Positions 18,284 through 27,222 of a stretch of DNA of 36,572 bases are shown one piece after another (position 1 is the stretch's first letter; each line of letters starts with the position of its first letter). This DNA is from Oceanicaulis sp. Its GTDB lineage: Bacteria > Pseudomonadota > Alphaproteobacteria > Caulobacterales > Maricaulaceae. Both the position numbers and the translations under genes were made by a program. Location: NCBI GenBank assembly GCA_022565365.1, contig JAIUMW010000006.1:1-36572 (forward strand), written 5' to 3'. The notes below the pieces were generated by a model. It ran no database searches. It saw only the letters and a program-made list of their open reading frames with translations, and was not told the origin of the DNA.

Positions 18284-18323
18284 GCGTCAAATACGTGTCA
18301 TCGCTCTGTCGAGCGGTTGTCAT
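18284..18323 (+). promoter_or_regulatory. PhoB-box-like array upstream of TonB receptor
   Basis: Four 7-mers occur at an exact 11-bp period: GCGTCAA (18284), GTGTCAT (18295), CTGTCGA (18306) and TTGTCAT (18317). Against the PhoB half-site CTGTCAT they score 4, 6, 5 and 6 of 7. All share a central GTC at the same register with 4-nt gaps, the layout of PhoB tandem sites. The array ends 74 bp before the receptor ATG, where an activator would sit over or near the -35. Confidence 0.65.
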
Positions 18324-18397
18324 ACGCCGCGCCTAGGCAGGCGGATAGCGCGGGCTGCCATCACGCAGCGCGCAATTTCAGTTCGAGGGGAATCTCC

Positions 18398-20746
18398 ATG
18401 ACCACCAAGTCCCGCCTGTCCGCCTGTGTTGCGCTCGCCGCGCTGGCCTCCGCCGCGCCCGCCCTCGCCCAGAGCGAGGCCGAGACCGCGCCGCGCGCCG
18501 AGACACGTGACGTCATCACGGTGACGACCCAGTTCCGCGCCCAGTCGCTGGCCGAGGTGCCGGTCAACGTCACCGCCTTTGACGCCGAGTTGATCGACCG
18601 TCTCGACATCCGCAATCTGGAAGACCTCGCCCTGTTCACGCCGGGCCTGGTGATCCAGGAGCAGAGCCCGAACAATACCGGCTACTCCTTGCGCGGCATC
18701 ACCACCGACAGCGGCGCGGCCAACGCCGAAGCGCGCGTGGCGATGTTCCAGGACGGCCTGTCCATCACCCGCTCGCGCGGCTCCTATGTGGAGCTGTTCG
18801 ACATTGAGCGCGTGGAAGTGGCCAAGGGCCCGCAGCCGACCCTGTTCGGGCGCGGCGCGCTGATCGGCGGCATCAACATCATCCAGAACAAGGCCGTGCA
18901 GGACAATAATGGCGGCGTTTACGCCGGTTACGGCAACTTCAACCATCGTGAGCTGGGCGGCCATGTGAACCGCGATCTGGGCGCGGGCTACGCCTTCCGC
19001 CGGGCCGGCGTGTTGCGTGCGCGTGACGGCTATATCGAAAATCGGGGCGATGGCGCGGATCTGCAGGGCCGCGACACGGCCGCCGTGCGCGCCGTGTTCA
19101 GCGGCGAGCCGACCGAAACCTTCAGCTTCCACGTGATCGCCAACTGGCAGGAAGACAACGGTCCCGGCACGTCGTTCAAGTCCGGCGTGCTGGCTGCGCC
19201 CGGCCTCGATACCTCGCCCTACACCGCCGCTGATCTGCGCCTGATTCCGGGTTTTGAAGGCGGTCAGCCCCTCGGCCTCGACCGCACTGTGCGCGGCGTG
19301 ACCGTCCTGACCGATTGGGACCTCACCGATTCGCTGCATCTGAGCACGATCACCGGTTATCGCGATTATGAGTCGGTGGAAATCTTCGATCCGATCGGCG
19401 CCGGCCTCAACTTCGTGAACTTCGCCGAGGACGCGTCGGGCCGGCAGACCAGCCACGAAATGCGCCTGACCTTTGATGATGGCGGTCCGGTCACCGCGTT
19501 CGGCGGCTTCACCTATTTCTACGAAGCCAACACCCAGCGCATCCCGGGCATCTATAATGAAGCCGTGGCCCAGGCCTTCTTCGTGTCCACCGGCGCGTTC
19601 GGCGACCCCGCTGTCGTGGCCGGCGCGCTCGGCCTGCCGGTGTCGGCGATCACCGATCTGCGCAATCCCTTCCCGTTCTCGATCGCTGCGCTCTCCGGCG
19701 GGCAGGGCTTCGTGCCGCTGCGCACCAACTACACCGAAGAATCGGCCAATGCCGGGCGCACCGAAGCCTTTGACGTGTTCGCTGACGTCTCCTTCGCCGT
19801 CACTGACCGCCTCACGCTGACCGCCGGCGTGCGCTACACCGATGAAGACAAGATCGCGTCGGGCTATGGCGGCACGTCCATGGGCCCCAACCGCGTCACC
19901 TTCGGCCCGACGCTGGTTCTGCCGGCCACCCCGAACGGCGCGACGGTGCGCGAGACCGCCAGCTTCGACGCCTGGACCTGGCGCTTCGTGGCGGCCTATG
20001 AGCTCAATGACCGCATCAATACCTGGGCGAGCTATGCGCGCGGCCGCCGCCCCGACGTGATTGCGCTGGACACCGGATCGCCGACCTTCTTCTCCATCGC
20101 GCCGGCCGAAATCGTGGAATCGCTCGAAGCGGGCGCCTTCATCAGCCTTGATCGGGGCAACCTGTCCGGCTCGATCTTCCGGTCTGAATACACCGACTTC
20201 CAGTCGGCGATCTTTGATCCGACGTCTGGCACGTTCGCGCCGAGCAATGCGGGCAACGCAACCCAGTACGGGCTGGAACTGAACGGCGATTTCCGCTTCG
20301 GCGACCGGGCCGATCTGTTCTTCACCTACGCCTATAACCTGGCCACCTTCGATTCAGAAACGAACGGCCAGCCCCAGGCGCTGGCTGGCAATCGTTTCCG
20401 TTATTCGCCCGAGCATGCCGTTTCGCTTGGCGCGCGCGTCTCGGTGGCCAGCGGGTCGTGGGGCGAGGTGAGCGTCCTGCCGAGCTATTCCTGGCAGTCG
20501 CACATCTATTTCGACAACGACAATCAGGAATTCGTCGGCGTGCGTCAGGACTCCTACGGCCTCCTGCGCGCCCGCCTGCGCTATGAGACTGCTGACCGCG
20601 GCCGGTTCGCCGAAATCTTCGGCGCCAACCTGACCGACGAGCAATACCTGATTGATGCGGGCAATACCGGCGCGGCCTTTGGCCTGCCGACCTTCATCGC
20701 CGGCGCGCCGCGCACCTTCGGCGTGCGCATCGGCGCGTACTTCTAG
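18398..20746 (+). CDS. TonB-dependent outer-membrane receptor
   Basis: The 782-residue protein is a TonB-dependent transporter. A signal peptide (about residues 1-25, ending ALAQ) is followed by a TonB-box-like DVITV (38-42) and the plug domain (VPVNVTAFDAELIDRLDIRNLEDLALFTPGLV, YSLRGI, VELFDIERVEVAKGPQPTLFGRGALIGGINII). The rest is a 22-strand barrel ending in the typical terminal Phe (GVRIGAYF). GAGGGGA lies 7-13 nt before the ATG at 18398. The substrate is not evident from sequence. The Pho-like box upstream and the phosphatase gene downstream suggest a phosphorus compound or a metal needed by PhoD; this is inference. A strong terminator follows. Confidence 0.93.
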   Translation: MTTKSRLSACVALAALASAAPALAQSEAETAPRAETRDVITVTTQFRAQSLAEVPVNVTAFDAELIDRLDIRNLEDLALFTPGLVIQEQSPNNTGYSLRGITTDSGAANAEARVAMFQDGLSITRSRGSYVELFDIERVEVAKGPQPTLFGRGALIGGINIIQNKAVQDNNGGVYAGYGNFNHRELGGHVNRDLGAGYAFRRAGVLRARDGYIENRGDGADLQGRDTAAVRAVFSGEPTETFSFHVIANWQEDNGPGTSFKSGVLAAPGLDTSPYTAADLRLIPGFEGGQPLGLDRTVRGVTVLTDWDLTDSLHLSTITGYRDYESVEIFDPIGAGLNFVNFAEDASGRQTSHEMRLTFDDGGPVTAFGGFTYFYEANTQRIPGIYNEAVAQAFFVSTGAFGDPAVVAGALGLPVSAITDLRNPFPFSIAALSGGQGFVPLRTNYTEESANAGRTEAFDVFADVSFAVTDRLTLTAGVRYTDEDKIASGYGGTSMGPNRVTFGPTLVLPATPNGATVRETASFDAWTWRFVAAYELNDRINTWASYARGRRPDVIALDTGSPTFFSIAPAEIVESLEAGAFISLDRGNLSGSIFRSEYTDFQSAIFDPTSGTFAPSNAGNATQYGLELNGDFRFGDRADLFFTYAYNLATFDSETNGQPQALAGNRFRYSPEHAVSLGARVSVASGSWGEVSVLPSYSWQSHIYFDNDNQEFVGVRQDSYGLLRARLRYETADRGRFAEIFGANLTDEQYLIDAGNTGAAFGLPTFIAGAPRTFGVRIGAYF

Positions 20747-20766
20747 GCTTCAGGCCCAGGGGGCGG

Positions 20767-20810
20767 ACGGCCGGCGCGGGAGAGGGGCCCGCAGCCGGCC
20801 GTTTGCATTT
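20767..20810 (+). terminator. Rho-independent terminator after TonB receptor
   Basis: Arms ACGGCCGGC (20767-20775) and GCCGGCCGT (20794-20802) enclose an inner GCGGG/CCCGC stem, and TTGCATTT follows. It separates the receptor transcript from the phosphatase gene, although read-through is possible. Confidence 0.75.
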
Positions 20811-20882
20811 CGGACGTTAAATGCTTGCAATTGCGCGCCGTCCTGCAAGTCTGGCGGCGCGAAATCCGGGGAGGGATGTGAC

Positions 20883-22610
20883 ATGGCCGACAACAAGTTC
20901 AAGCTGACGCGCCGCGGCGCGCTTCTGGGCGCCGCCGGCATGGGCGCCGCGCTCAGCGCCTGTGGCGAGGATCTGCCGCAGTTTGATCCGCTGCCCCGGC
21001 GTGAAGGCGTGTTCAAGCATGGCGTCGCCTCCGGCGATCCCAAATCTGACAGCGTGGTCCTGTGGACCGCCATCACCACTGATGACGGCGCAGCGCCCGG
21101 CCCGGTCATTGTGGAAATGGCTGCGGACGCAGACTTCAACGACATTGTCTGGAGCGGCGAAGCGGCCCCGCGCGACGGCGTGCTGACTGTCCATGGCGCC
21201 ACGCCGGTGAAGATCATCGCCGACGGGCTGGAGCCCGGGCGCTGGCATCATTACCGCTTCCGCTATAGCGGGCAGACCTCGCCCACAGGGCGCACGCGCA
21301 CCCTGCCGGTGGGCCGGGTCAATGAATACCGCATCGCGGCCTTCTCGTGCTCCAACTATCCGCGCGGTTTCTTCAACGCCTACCGCCATGCCGCCGAGAA
21401 CGCCGAGGCGGATCTGATGATCCATCTGGGCGATTACATCTACGAGTATGGCATGGGCGGGTATGGCACGGGCGACGCCGAGCGCCTGTCGCGCGTGGTT
21501 GATCCGGTCACTGAGCTCTATTCGGAAGAGGATTATGCCCGGCGCCACTCGCAATACAGCCTCGATCCCGACCTGCAGGCGGCCAAGGCGGCCGCAGCCT
21601 GGCTGCCCATCTGGGACGATCACGAGACCGCCAATGACAGCTGGGTCGACGGGGCGGAGAACCACGATCCCGAGACTGAAGGCGACTGGCATGAGCGCCG
21701 GGACGCAGCGATCCGCGCCTATCATGACTGGCTGCCCGTGCGCGAGGGCGAGACCCTGATCTACCGCTATGGCAAGGCTGAAATCGGCGATCTGGCCACC
21801 CTGCTATTCATCGAGACGCGCCTCACCGCCCGCTCGGCGGAGCTGGATTTCACCAGCTTCCCGATCCCGGTCGGCTCTGATCCCGACGATCCGGCCCACC
21901 AGGCCGCCGTGCGCGACTGGCGTGAGAATGTGGTGGGCGATCCCGAACGCCGCCTGATCGGTGACGCCCAGGGGGACTTCATTTCCCAGACGCTGTCGGC
22001 GTCTGTGGCTGAGGGCAAGCCCTGGCGGGTGGTCGCCAATCAGGTGCTGATGGGCCGGCTGGAAGCGCCGAATTTCATGACGCAGACGCCGTTCTGGCTG
22101 CGCATGGGCATGCGCCTCACCTCGCGCTTCCAGTGGGAGTTCGCCCAGCGCACCGCTCACGGCGTGCCGATGAATCTCGACAGCTGGGACGGTTTCCCGG
22201 TGGACCGCGAGCGCTTCTATGACCGCGCCCGCGCCGCCGGCGCCGATTTCATCGTCCTGACGGGCGACACCCATAATATGTGGAACAATGATTTGTTTCT
22301 CGCCTCGGGCGAACGGCTCGGCGCCGAGTTCGGCGTCACCTCGGTGACCAGCCCCTCGCCCTATGAGGCGGTCAACGCGCCGGACGTGGATTTCGGCCGC
22401 TTGATGGAGGATCGCAATGTGGAGATCCTGCACAATAATGTGCGCGACAAGGGCTATCTGCGCCTCACCCTGCGCCGGGGGGACGCGCTGGCCGACCATG
22501 TGCGCGTGTCCACCATTTTGACCCGGGACTTTACCGGCGAGGTGGAAAGCCTGTGGCGGCTCAGCCCGTCCCTGGGCGGCGCCGTGCCGGCGGTGGAGCG
22601 CATCAGCTGA
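20883..22610 (+). CDS. phoD: PhoD-type alkaline phosphatase/phosphodiesterase
   Basis: The 575-residue protein matches the PhoD family of exported, metal-dependent phosphodi- and monoesterases. The N-terminus is a twin-arginine signal (LTRRGALLGAAG, R10-R11) that ends in a lipobox LSAC (Cys27), so it may be a Tat-exported lipoprotein. The PhoD N-terminal domain (FKHGVASGDPKSDSVVLWTAI) is followed by the metallophosphatase core with HLGDYIYEYG, PIWDDHETANDSW, NQVLMGRLE and VLTGDTHNMWNND, supplying the metal ligands. GGGAGGGATG lies just before the ATG. It is placed 136 bp after the TonB receptor; together they look like a scavenging pair for organic phosphate. Confidence 0.93.
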   Translation: MADNKFKLTRRGALLGAAGMGAALSACGEDLPQFDPLPRREGVFKHGVASGDPKSDSVVLWTAITTDDGAAPGPVIVEMAADADFNDIVWSGEAAPRDGVLTVHGATPVKIIADGLEPGRWHHYRFRYSGQTSPTGRTRTLPVGRVNEYRIAAFSCSNYPRGFFNAYRHAAENAEADLMIHLGDYIYEYGMGGYGTGDAERLSRVVDPVTELYSEEDYARRHSQYSLDPDLQAAKAAAAWLPIWDDHETANDSWVDGAENHDPETEGDWHERRDAAIRAYHDWLPVREGETLIYRYGKAEIGDLATLLFIETRLTARSAELDFTSFPIPVGSDPDDPAHQAAVRDWRENVVGDPERRLIGDAQGDFISQTLSASVAEGKPWRVVANQVLMGRLEAPNFMTQTPFWLRMGMRLTSRFQWEFAQRTAHGVPMNLDSWDGFPVDRERFYDRARAAGADFIVLTGDTHNMWNNDLFLASGERLGAEFGVTSVTSPSPYEAVNAPDVDFGRLMEDRNVEILHNNVRDKGYLRLTLRRGDALADHVRVSTILTRDFTGEVESLWRLSPSLGGAVPAVERIS

Positions 22611-22720
22611 GCGCTCCTGTGCCTGCCTCGCCTGTCCGAGAAGTAACGCCTGCAATGCTGGACAGCTGAGCGAACAGCGTTCACGGTCCGATGAACTTTA
22701 TTCTGCTGGGAGCCGGAAGC

Positions 22721-24598
22721 ATGTCTGAACACGCCAAGGAAAACATCGCCGCCAGGATCTGGCGCTGGATCGGTCACATCCAGCACGGAATCCTGCGGGT
22801 TTTCGGTCTGATACTGATCCTTATCGTCCTCATCGTCCTGATCGGGGCGATGTTCAGTGGAGACGACGAGTTTGAAATGGCCGAAGGCGGCCTTCTGAAC
22901 TTCTCGCCCACCGGCGTGATCGTGGAGGAGAAGAGCCGGGTCTCGCCCGGTGACGCCTTTACGGCGGCCCTGCTGGGCGGCGGCACGCCCAACCAGATCC
23001 TCTTGCGCGATGTCATTGAAGGCCTGCGCCTGGCCGCTGAAGACGAAGAGGTCACGGCGCTGCTGGTCAATTTTGACGGCCTGACCGGCGCCACGCCGGC
23101 GGCGCTGCACGCCATCGCCGCCGAGATGACCGCGTTCCGTGAGGCGGGCAAGGACATCATCGCCTATGGCGACAGCTACTCCATGGGCGGCTACATGCTC
23201 GCCTCCCACGCCAGCGAAGTGCACATGCACGAAATGGGCGGCGCTGTGGTCAACGGCTACGCCATCTACCGCACCTTCTTCCGCTCGCTGCTGGACCGGC
23301 TGAACGTGACGGTGAACGTCTATCGCGTGGGTACGTTCAAGTCCGCGCTGGAGCCCTTCCTGGACGATAGCATGTCGCCGGAAGCCGCCGAGGCGACGCG
23401 CTATGTGTGCGGCGATATCTGGGATGCCTACCAGACCCGTGGGGAGGCGGCGCGCGGCCTCGAGGCCGGCGCCCTGCAAACCTATGCCGACACCTTCCCG
23501 GCCCTGATGGCGAGCGTCAACGGCGACACCGCCCGCGTTGCCGAGGACGCCGGTCTGGTGGACTCCCTGTCCGGACGCGGCGCCTGGCGCAATATGATGG
23601 AGGAGCGCTTTGGCCGCGAAGCCGGTGAAAACCGCATCCGGTCCAGCAATTTCCTTGAATATGTCGAGGCGCGCCGGCCCGAGCCGGCCCGGCGTGGCGA
23701 TGTCATCGCCGTAATCAATGCTGTGGGCACGATCATCGAAGGTGACGGCGATGGCGGCGTGATCGGCGGCGACATGCACGCCAATCTCATCCGCCGCGCG
23801 CGTCTTGATGACGATGTGAAGGCTATTGTCCTGCGTATCGATTCCGGCGGCGGTTCGGCGTTTGCGTCCGAGCTGATCCGTGAAGAGCTCGTCCTGGCCC
23901 GCGAACAGGGCAAGATCGTCATCGCCTCCATGGGCGGCGTGGCGGCCTCGGGCGGTTACTGGATCGCGGCCCCGGCCCATGAAATCTGGGCCGAACCCAC
24001 GACCATCACCGGCTCGATCGGCATTTTCGGCTTCATCCCGACCTTCGAGAACACCATGGCCGAAATCGGCGTGTTCGAAGATGGCGTGTCGCTGACCGAG
24101 TCCGCGCGCTTCCCCTCGCCATTCGGCGGCGTGACCGACACCTGGGGCGACATTCTCCAGCAGTCCGTCCAGGCGGGGTATGAGCAGTTCCTGACCATTG
24201 TGGGTGAGGGCCGCAACATGACCCGTGACGAGGTCGACGCCGTGGCCCAGGGGCGCATCTGGACCGGCGCACAGGCTCATGACCGCGGCCTGGTGGACCA
24301 TCTGGGCGGCTATGACGACGCTATCGCCGCCGCCGCCGCGCGCGCCGGGCTGGAAGAGGGCGCGTTCCGGGTGAAGGAATTCGTTGAGAAGCGCGACCCG
24401 TTCCAGGAGTTCCTGAAAATGATCGGCCTGTCCTTCGTCTCGGGCGCGCTGGACGGCGTAAGCCTGTTGCCGGGCGGATCGTTCGGCCAGGCCGCGGCCG
24501 AAGCCGGCGCAGAGCTGCAGCGTATCAATATGATGAATGATCGCCGCGGCGTGTACGCCACCTGCCTGGAATGCGAGGCCTTCCGCCGCGTCCAGTAG
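22721..24598 (+). CDS. sppA: Signal peptide peptidase SppA, 67-kDa type
   Basis: The 625-residue membrane protease degrades cleaved signal peptides. One membrane segment lies at about residues 23-43 (ILRVFGLILILIVLIVLIGA). Two tandem S49 domains follow. The general base K207 is in YRVGTFKSALEPF and the nucleophile S410 is in MGGVAASGGYWIAAP, close to E. coli K209 and S409. ITGSIGIFG follows as expected. The ATG at 22721 has GGGAG 9-13 nt upstream; an in-frame ATG at 22691 lacks one. The last 25 residues contain two Cys (ATCLECEAF). It starts about 110 bp after phoD and ends in a strong terminator. Confidence 0.96.
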   Translation: MSEHAKENIAARIWRWIGHIQHGILRVFGLILILIVLIVLIGAMFSGDDEFEMAEGGLLNFSPTGVIVEEKSRVSPGDAFTAALLGGGTPNQILLRDVIEGLRLAAEDEEVTALLVNFDGLTGATPAALHAIAAEMTAFREAGKDIIAYGDSYSMGGYMLASHASEVHMHEMGGAVVNGYAIYRTFFRSLLDRLNVTVNVYRVGTFKSALEPFLDDSMSPEAAEATRYVCGDIWDAYQTRGEAARGLEAGALQTYADTFPALMASVNGDTARVAEDAGLVDSLSGRGAWRNMMEERFGREAGENRIRSSNFLEYVEARRPEPARRGDVIAVINAVGTIIEGDGDGGVIGGDMHANLIRRARLDDDVKAIVLRIDSGGGSAFASELIREELVLAREQGKIVIASMGGVAASGGYWIAAPAHEIWAEPTTITGSIGIFGFIPTFENTMAEIGVFEDGVSLTESARFPSPFGGVTDTWGDILQQSVQAGYEQFLTIVGEGRNMTRDEVDAVAQGRIWTGAQAHDRGLVDHLGGYDDAIAAAAARAGLEEGAFRVKEFVEKRDPFQEFLKMIGLSFVSGALDGVSLLPGGSFGQAAAEAGAELQRINMMNDRRGVYATCLECEAFRRVQ

Positions 24599-24621
24599 GC
24601 GGAGGCTTTCACCACGCCTGC

Positions 24622-24660
24622 ACAAAGCCCGGATGCGCAAGCGTCCGGGCTTTGTCTTTG
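24622..24660 (+). terminator. Rho-independent terminator after sppA
   Basis: A perfect 12-bp stem (ACAAAGCCCGGA, 24622-24633, with its complement 24644-24655) encloses a 10-nt loop and is followed by CTTTG. It lies between convergent sppA and the HAD gene and could act in both directions. Confidence 0.85.
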
Positions 24661-24664
24661 GCGA

Positions 24665-25510
24665 TTACCAGGTCAGCGCGGGCGCGGCGTAGCGGGCCGA
24701 CAGCGCGTCTTCGGCCAGCAGGTTCGCCGCCGCGCTCGCGTCGAAGGCGCCAGTCAGGCGTTTCCCGGTGATCCCGCCGGTGATGAACAGCGCATCCACC
24801 CCTTCGCCCTGGGCCCCGGCGATGTCGGTTTTCGGCCCGTCGCCAATCACCAGCATGCGGCTGCGGTCCGCCTCCATGCCCAGCGCTTCGAGCCGCCGGT
24901 AGGCGAGCTCATAGATGGGCGGGTGCGGCTTGCCGGCCATTACGACGGCGCCCCCCAGCGTCTCATAGAGCTGCGCCAGCGCGCCCGCGCAATAGCGCAG
25001 CGCGCCGCCCACCTGCACGACGATATCGGGATTGGCGCACACCATGGTCAGACGGCGCAGCGCCGCCTCGGTGAGGAGATCGCGGTATTGGTCGGGCGTC
25101 TCGGTCTCGAAATCGATCAAACCGGTACAGGAGATGAAGGCGGCGTCTTTCAGGGGCGCGAACTTGAGCCCTGTCCCCTCATAAAGAGCGTCATCATAAT
25201 CGGGGCCCAGCTTGTAAGCGGGACCAGGGGCGCGGCGGGACAGCTCCTCAAATATCGCATCGCCCGAGGTGACCGCCCCGTCCCAGCTTGAGGCGTCTGC
25301 GCCCAGCTCGGCGAGATGGTTGAGCAGCCAGTCATGGCGCTGGGGCGAGTTGGACAAAAGGAGGACCGTTCCGCCCGCCGCGCGAAAGCGCTTGAGGGCG
25401 TCGAGCGCGTCTGGCATCAGTGCGCGCCCGTCGCGGATCACGCCCCAGACATCGCACAGGATCACATCGTAGTCAGGCTGCAGCGCGGACAGGCGGGCCG
25501 CGGCGCTCAT
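24665..25510 (-). CDS. HAD-superfamily class IIA phosphatase (TIGR01459-like)
   Basis: The 281-residue protein is a haloacid-dehalogenase hydrolase with a class IIA cap, of the NagD-like type. Motif I reads VILCDVWGVIRDG: the nucleophile Asp (D20) is present, but the usual acid/base Asp two residues on is Trp. This DxWG form is typical of the TIGR01459 subfamily. Motif II is TVLLLSNSPQRH, motif III includes the Lys in VMAGKPHPPIYELA, and motif IV is MLVIGDGPKTDIAGAQ. The substrate is unknown. The ATG at 25510 overlaps the stop of the upstream membrane-protein gene by 4 bp, indicating coupled translation. Confidence 0.88.
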   Translation of the reverse strand: MSAAARLSALQPDYDVILCDVWGVIRDGRALMPDALDALKRFRAAGGTVLLLSNSPQRHDWLLNHLAELGADASSWDGAVTSGDAIFEELSRRAPGPAYKLGPDYDDALYEGTGLKFAPLKDAAFISCTGLIDFETETPDQYRDLLTEAALRRLTMVCANPDIVVQVGGALRYCAGALAQLYETLGGAVVMAGKPHPPIYELAYRRLEALGMEADRSRMLVIGDGPKTDIAGAQGEGVDALFITGGITGKRLTGAFDASAAANLLAEDALSARYAAPALTW

Positions 25511-25827
25511 ATGGCGGGCGGGCGGTATTCCAGCCCGATATAACTGACCACGCCAAAGGCCAGCACGCTGACGAAGGCCAACAGCCGCAACGCCCGGTCC
25601 GGCCATCCCGGCACTACCGAATAGGGCGGCTGGCCGCCGACCTCACGCACCAGAAATCCCGCTACCATAAGGGCGATGATCCCGGCGACGAGCAGACCCG
25701 CGAAGATCAGGCGTTCGGCGCCATGAGCGGCCTGGAAACCGGCGATGGCGCACAGGCCCAGCGCCGCATGGGCGTAGGTGAGCTTGCGCACGAGGGCGTG
25801 ACTGGCGGAGGGGGGACGAGCTGACAT
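25507..25827 (-). CDS. Small inner-membrane protein, unknown
   Basis: The 106-residue protein is not recognised. Three hydrophobic stretches are visible, at about 15-33, 39-61 and 80-99 (YAHAALGLCAIAGF, LIFAGLLVAGIIALMVAGFL, LRLLAFVSVLAFGVVSYIGL). No motif suggests a function. The stop overlaps the HAD gene start by 4 bp (ATGA), so the two are almost certainly co-translated. tipF ends 42 bp upstream on the same strand. Confidence 0.7.
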   Translation of the reverse strand: MSARPPSASHALVRKLTYAHAALGLCAIAGFQAAHGAERLIFAGLLVAGIIALMVAGFLVREVGGQPPYSVVPGWPDRALRLLAFVSVLAFGVVSYIGLEYRPPAI

Positions 25828-25869
25828 AAATGCGAATATGGCGTCTGCCTGCTGGGCTGGCCAGCCGGT

Positions 25870-27108
25870 TTAGCCGGTCTGGCGCATATCCTGGTCAGTC
25901 TGGCTCAGCACCTCTTCGCGCACCGGCCGAGGGGCGCCGAACAAATGGCCCTGGGCGTAGGCGATATCCAGATCGAGCACTTCCACCACAGTGGCCTCGG
26001 TTTCGATCTTCTCGGCCACCAGATCCACGCCATAGCGGGCGAACAGGCCGGCGATGTCTTCAGGCGGCAGGGCGCCGGGCTCGCGTCCGGCCACCGGCTC
26101 GCCGCCATGCAGGGCGGCCACCAGGCGCTCGCCGGGGATTTTCACAAAGCGCACCCCGGCGCGCTGCAGCTCGTTGAGGTCAATATTGAGATCGCTGACC
26201 TGATCGAGCGAGAAGCGGAAGCCGTAATCGGCCAGGCGCGCCATGTTCCGCGCCGCGATCGCCGAGCGGTTCTCAAACGCCGCGCGGGGCATCTCGAAAA
26301 TCAGCGCGCCGGCCAGATCACCGTTGCGGCGCAGGAAATCGAGAAAGCCGGGGAAGAAATCCTCGTCGGCCAGCGACCGGATCGAGACATTGCAGAACAC
26401 GCCGACCCGCCGGTCCGATTTGGTCAGGCGCCGCACGATCTGCACGCAGCGCAGCAGCAGGAGATTATCCACCTCGGCGATCATTCCGGCGCTCTCGGCG
26501 GCGGCCAGGAAGGCGCCCGGGGCCACCACCTCGCCCGTGCCGGTGCGCAGCCGCGTGAAGCCCTCATAGAAACAGGTGCGCCGCTGCGGCAGGCCGACAA
26601 CGGGCTGCAGGTAAAGGTCCACCCGGTTGGCGTCGAGCGCCTCGCGGACCATGGCCGCGATGCTGGCATCGTCATCGTCATCGTCGTCATCAAAATCAAC
26701 ATCGGCATGGCCGGGTGTGGACGCGGGCGCGGTGCGGGCGGCGTCCAGCCGGGCGAGGATCTGGGCGACCAGGGCTTCGTCCCGCGGCGCATGGGTCTCC
26801 CCGTCCGTTGGCGCTGAGGGCCGGGCGCCGCCGGACAGGGTGTCGAGCCGGGCCTGCGCCTCGCTCAGCGCGCTCACCATGCTGGCATTGGCGCGCTGCA
26901 GGGATTTGAGCTCGGCCTCGAAACGGGCGCGCTCCTCGGCGCGCGCGGCGGCGGCGTGGACCTGGCCGGCGATAAGAAACACCACTGCGCCCATCAGCCA
27001 CGCCAATTGCGCGCTCATCAGCTCGAAGCGCTGGAACGCAAGCGCGGCCACCACCGCCACCATGGCGTAGGTCAGCACGACCAGAATGTCGCTGAGGCGA
27101 GCCTTCAT
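25870..27108 (-). CDS. tipF: TipF-like degenerate EAL domain protein
   Basis: The 412-residue protein has two N-terminal membrane segments (about 8-25 and 36-50), then a coiled-coil (RAEERARFEAELKSLQRANASMVSAL). A linker with a run of eight Asp (near residues 138-145) leads to a C-terminal EAL domain. The catalytic motifs are altered: EAL is EGF, the second Glu position lies in FEMPR, and the DDFGTG loop is LDQVSD. It therefore probably binds c-di-GMP or a partner without hydrolysing it. This layout is that of Caulobacter TipF, a polar c-di-GMP effector needed for flagellum placement. The ATG at 27108 (GGAGAAAG about 12 nt upstream) is preferred to 27168. A flagellar-like gene is divergent from it, which supports the call. 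Confidence 0.75.
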   Translation of the reverse strand: MKARLSDILVVLTYAMVAVVAALAFQRFELMSAQLAWLMGAVVFLIAGQVHAAAARAEERARFEAELKSLQRANASMVSALSEAQARLDTLSGGARPSAPTDGETHAPRDEALVAQILARLDAARTAPASTPGHADVDFDDDDDDDDASIAAMVREALDANRVDLYLQPVVGLPQRRTCFYEGFTRLRTGTGEVVAPGAFLAAAESAGMIAEVDNLLLLRCVQIVRRLTKSDRRVGVFCNVSIRSLADEDFFPGFLDFLRRNGDLAGALIFEMPRAAFENRSAIAARNMARLADYGFRFSLDQVSDLNIDLNELQRAGVRFVKIPGERLVAALHGGEPVAGREPGALPPEDIAGLFARYGVDLVAEKIETEATVVEVLDLDIAYAQGHLFGAPRPVREEVLSQTDQDMRQTG

Positions 27109-27222
27109 GTCCGTTGCGTCTTTCTCCGCCGCGCTGCTCCTGCTGCGCGAATCAGCACGCATACCCATTACCAGACTAGGCTGCGTTAAACTTCATTGTC
27201 ACATCGTTAATCGCCGCGCATC

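Noticed and set aside
27186-27210. CtrA box between tipF and the flagellar-like gene
   Set aside because: Two TTAA tetramers occur, but 17 nt apart rather than 7.
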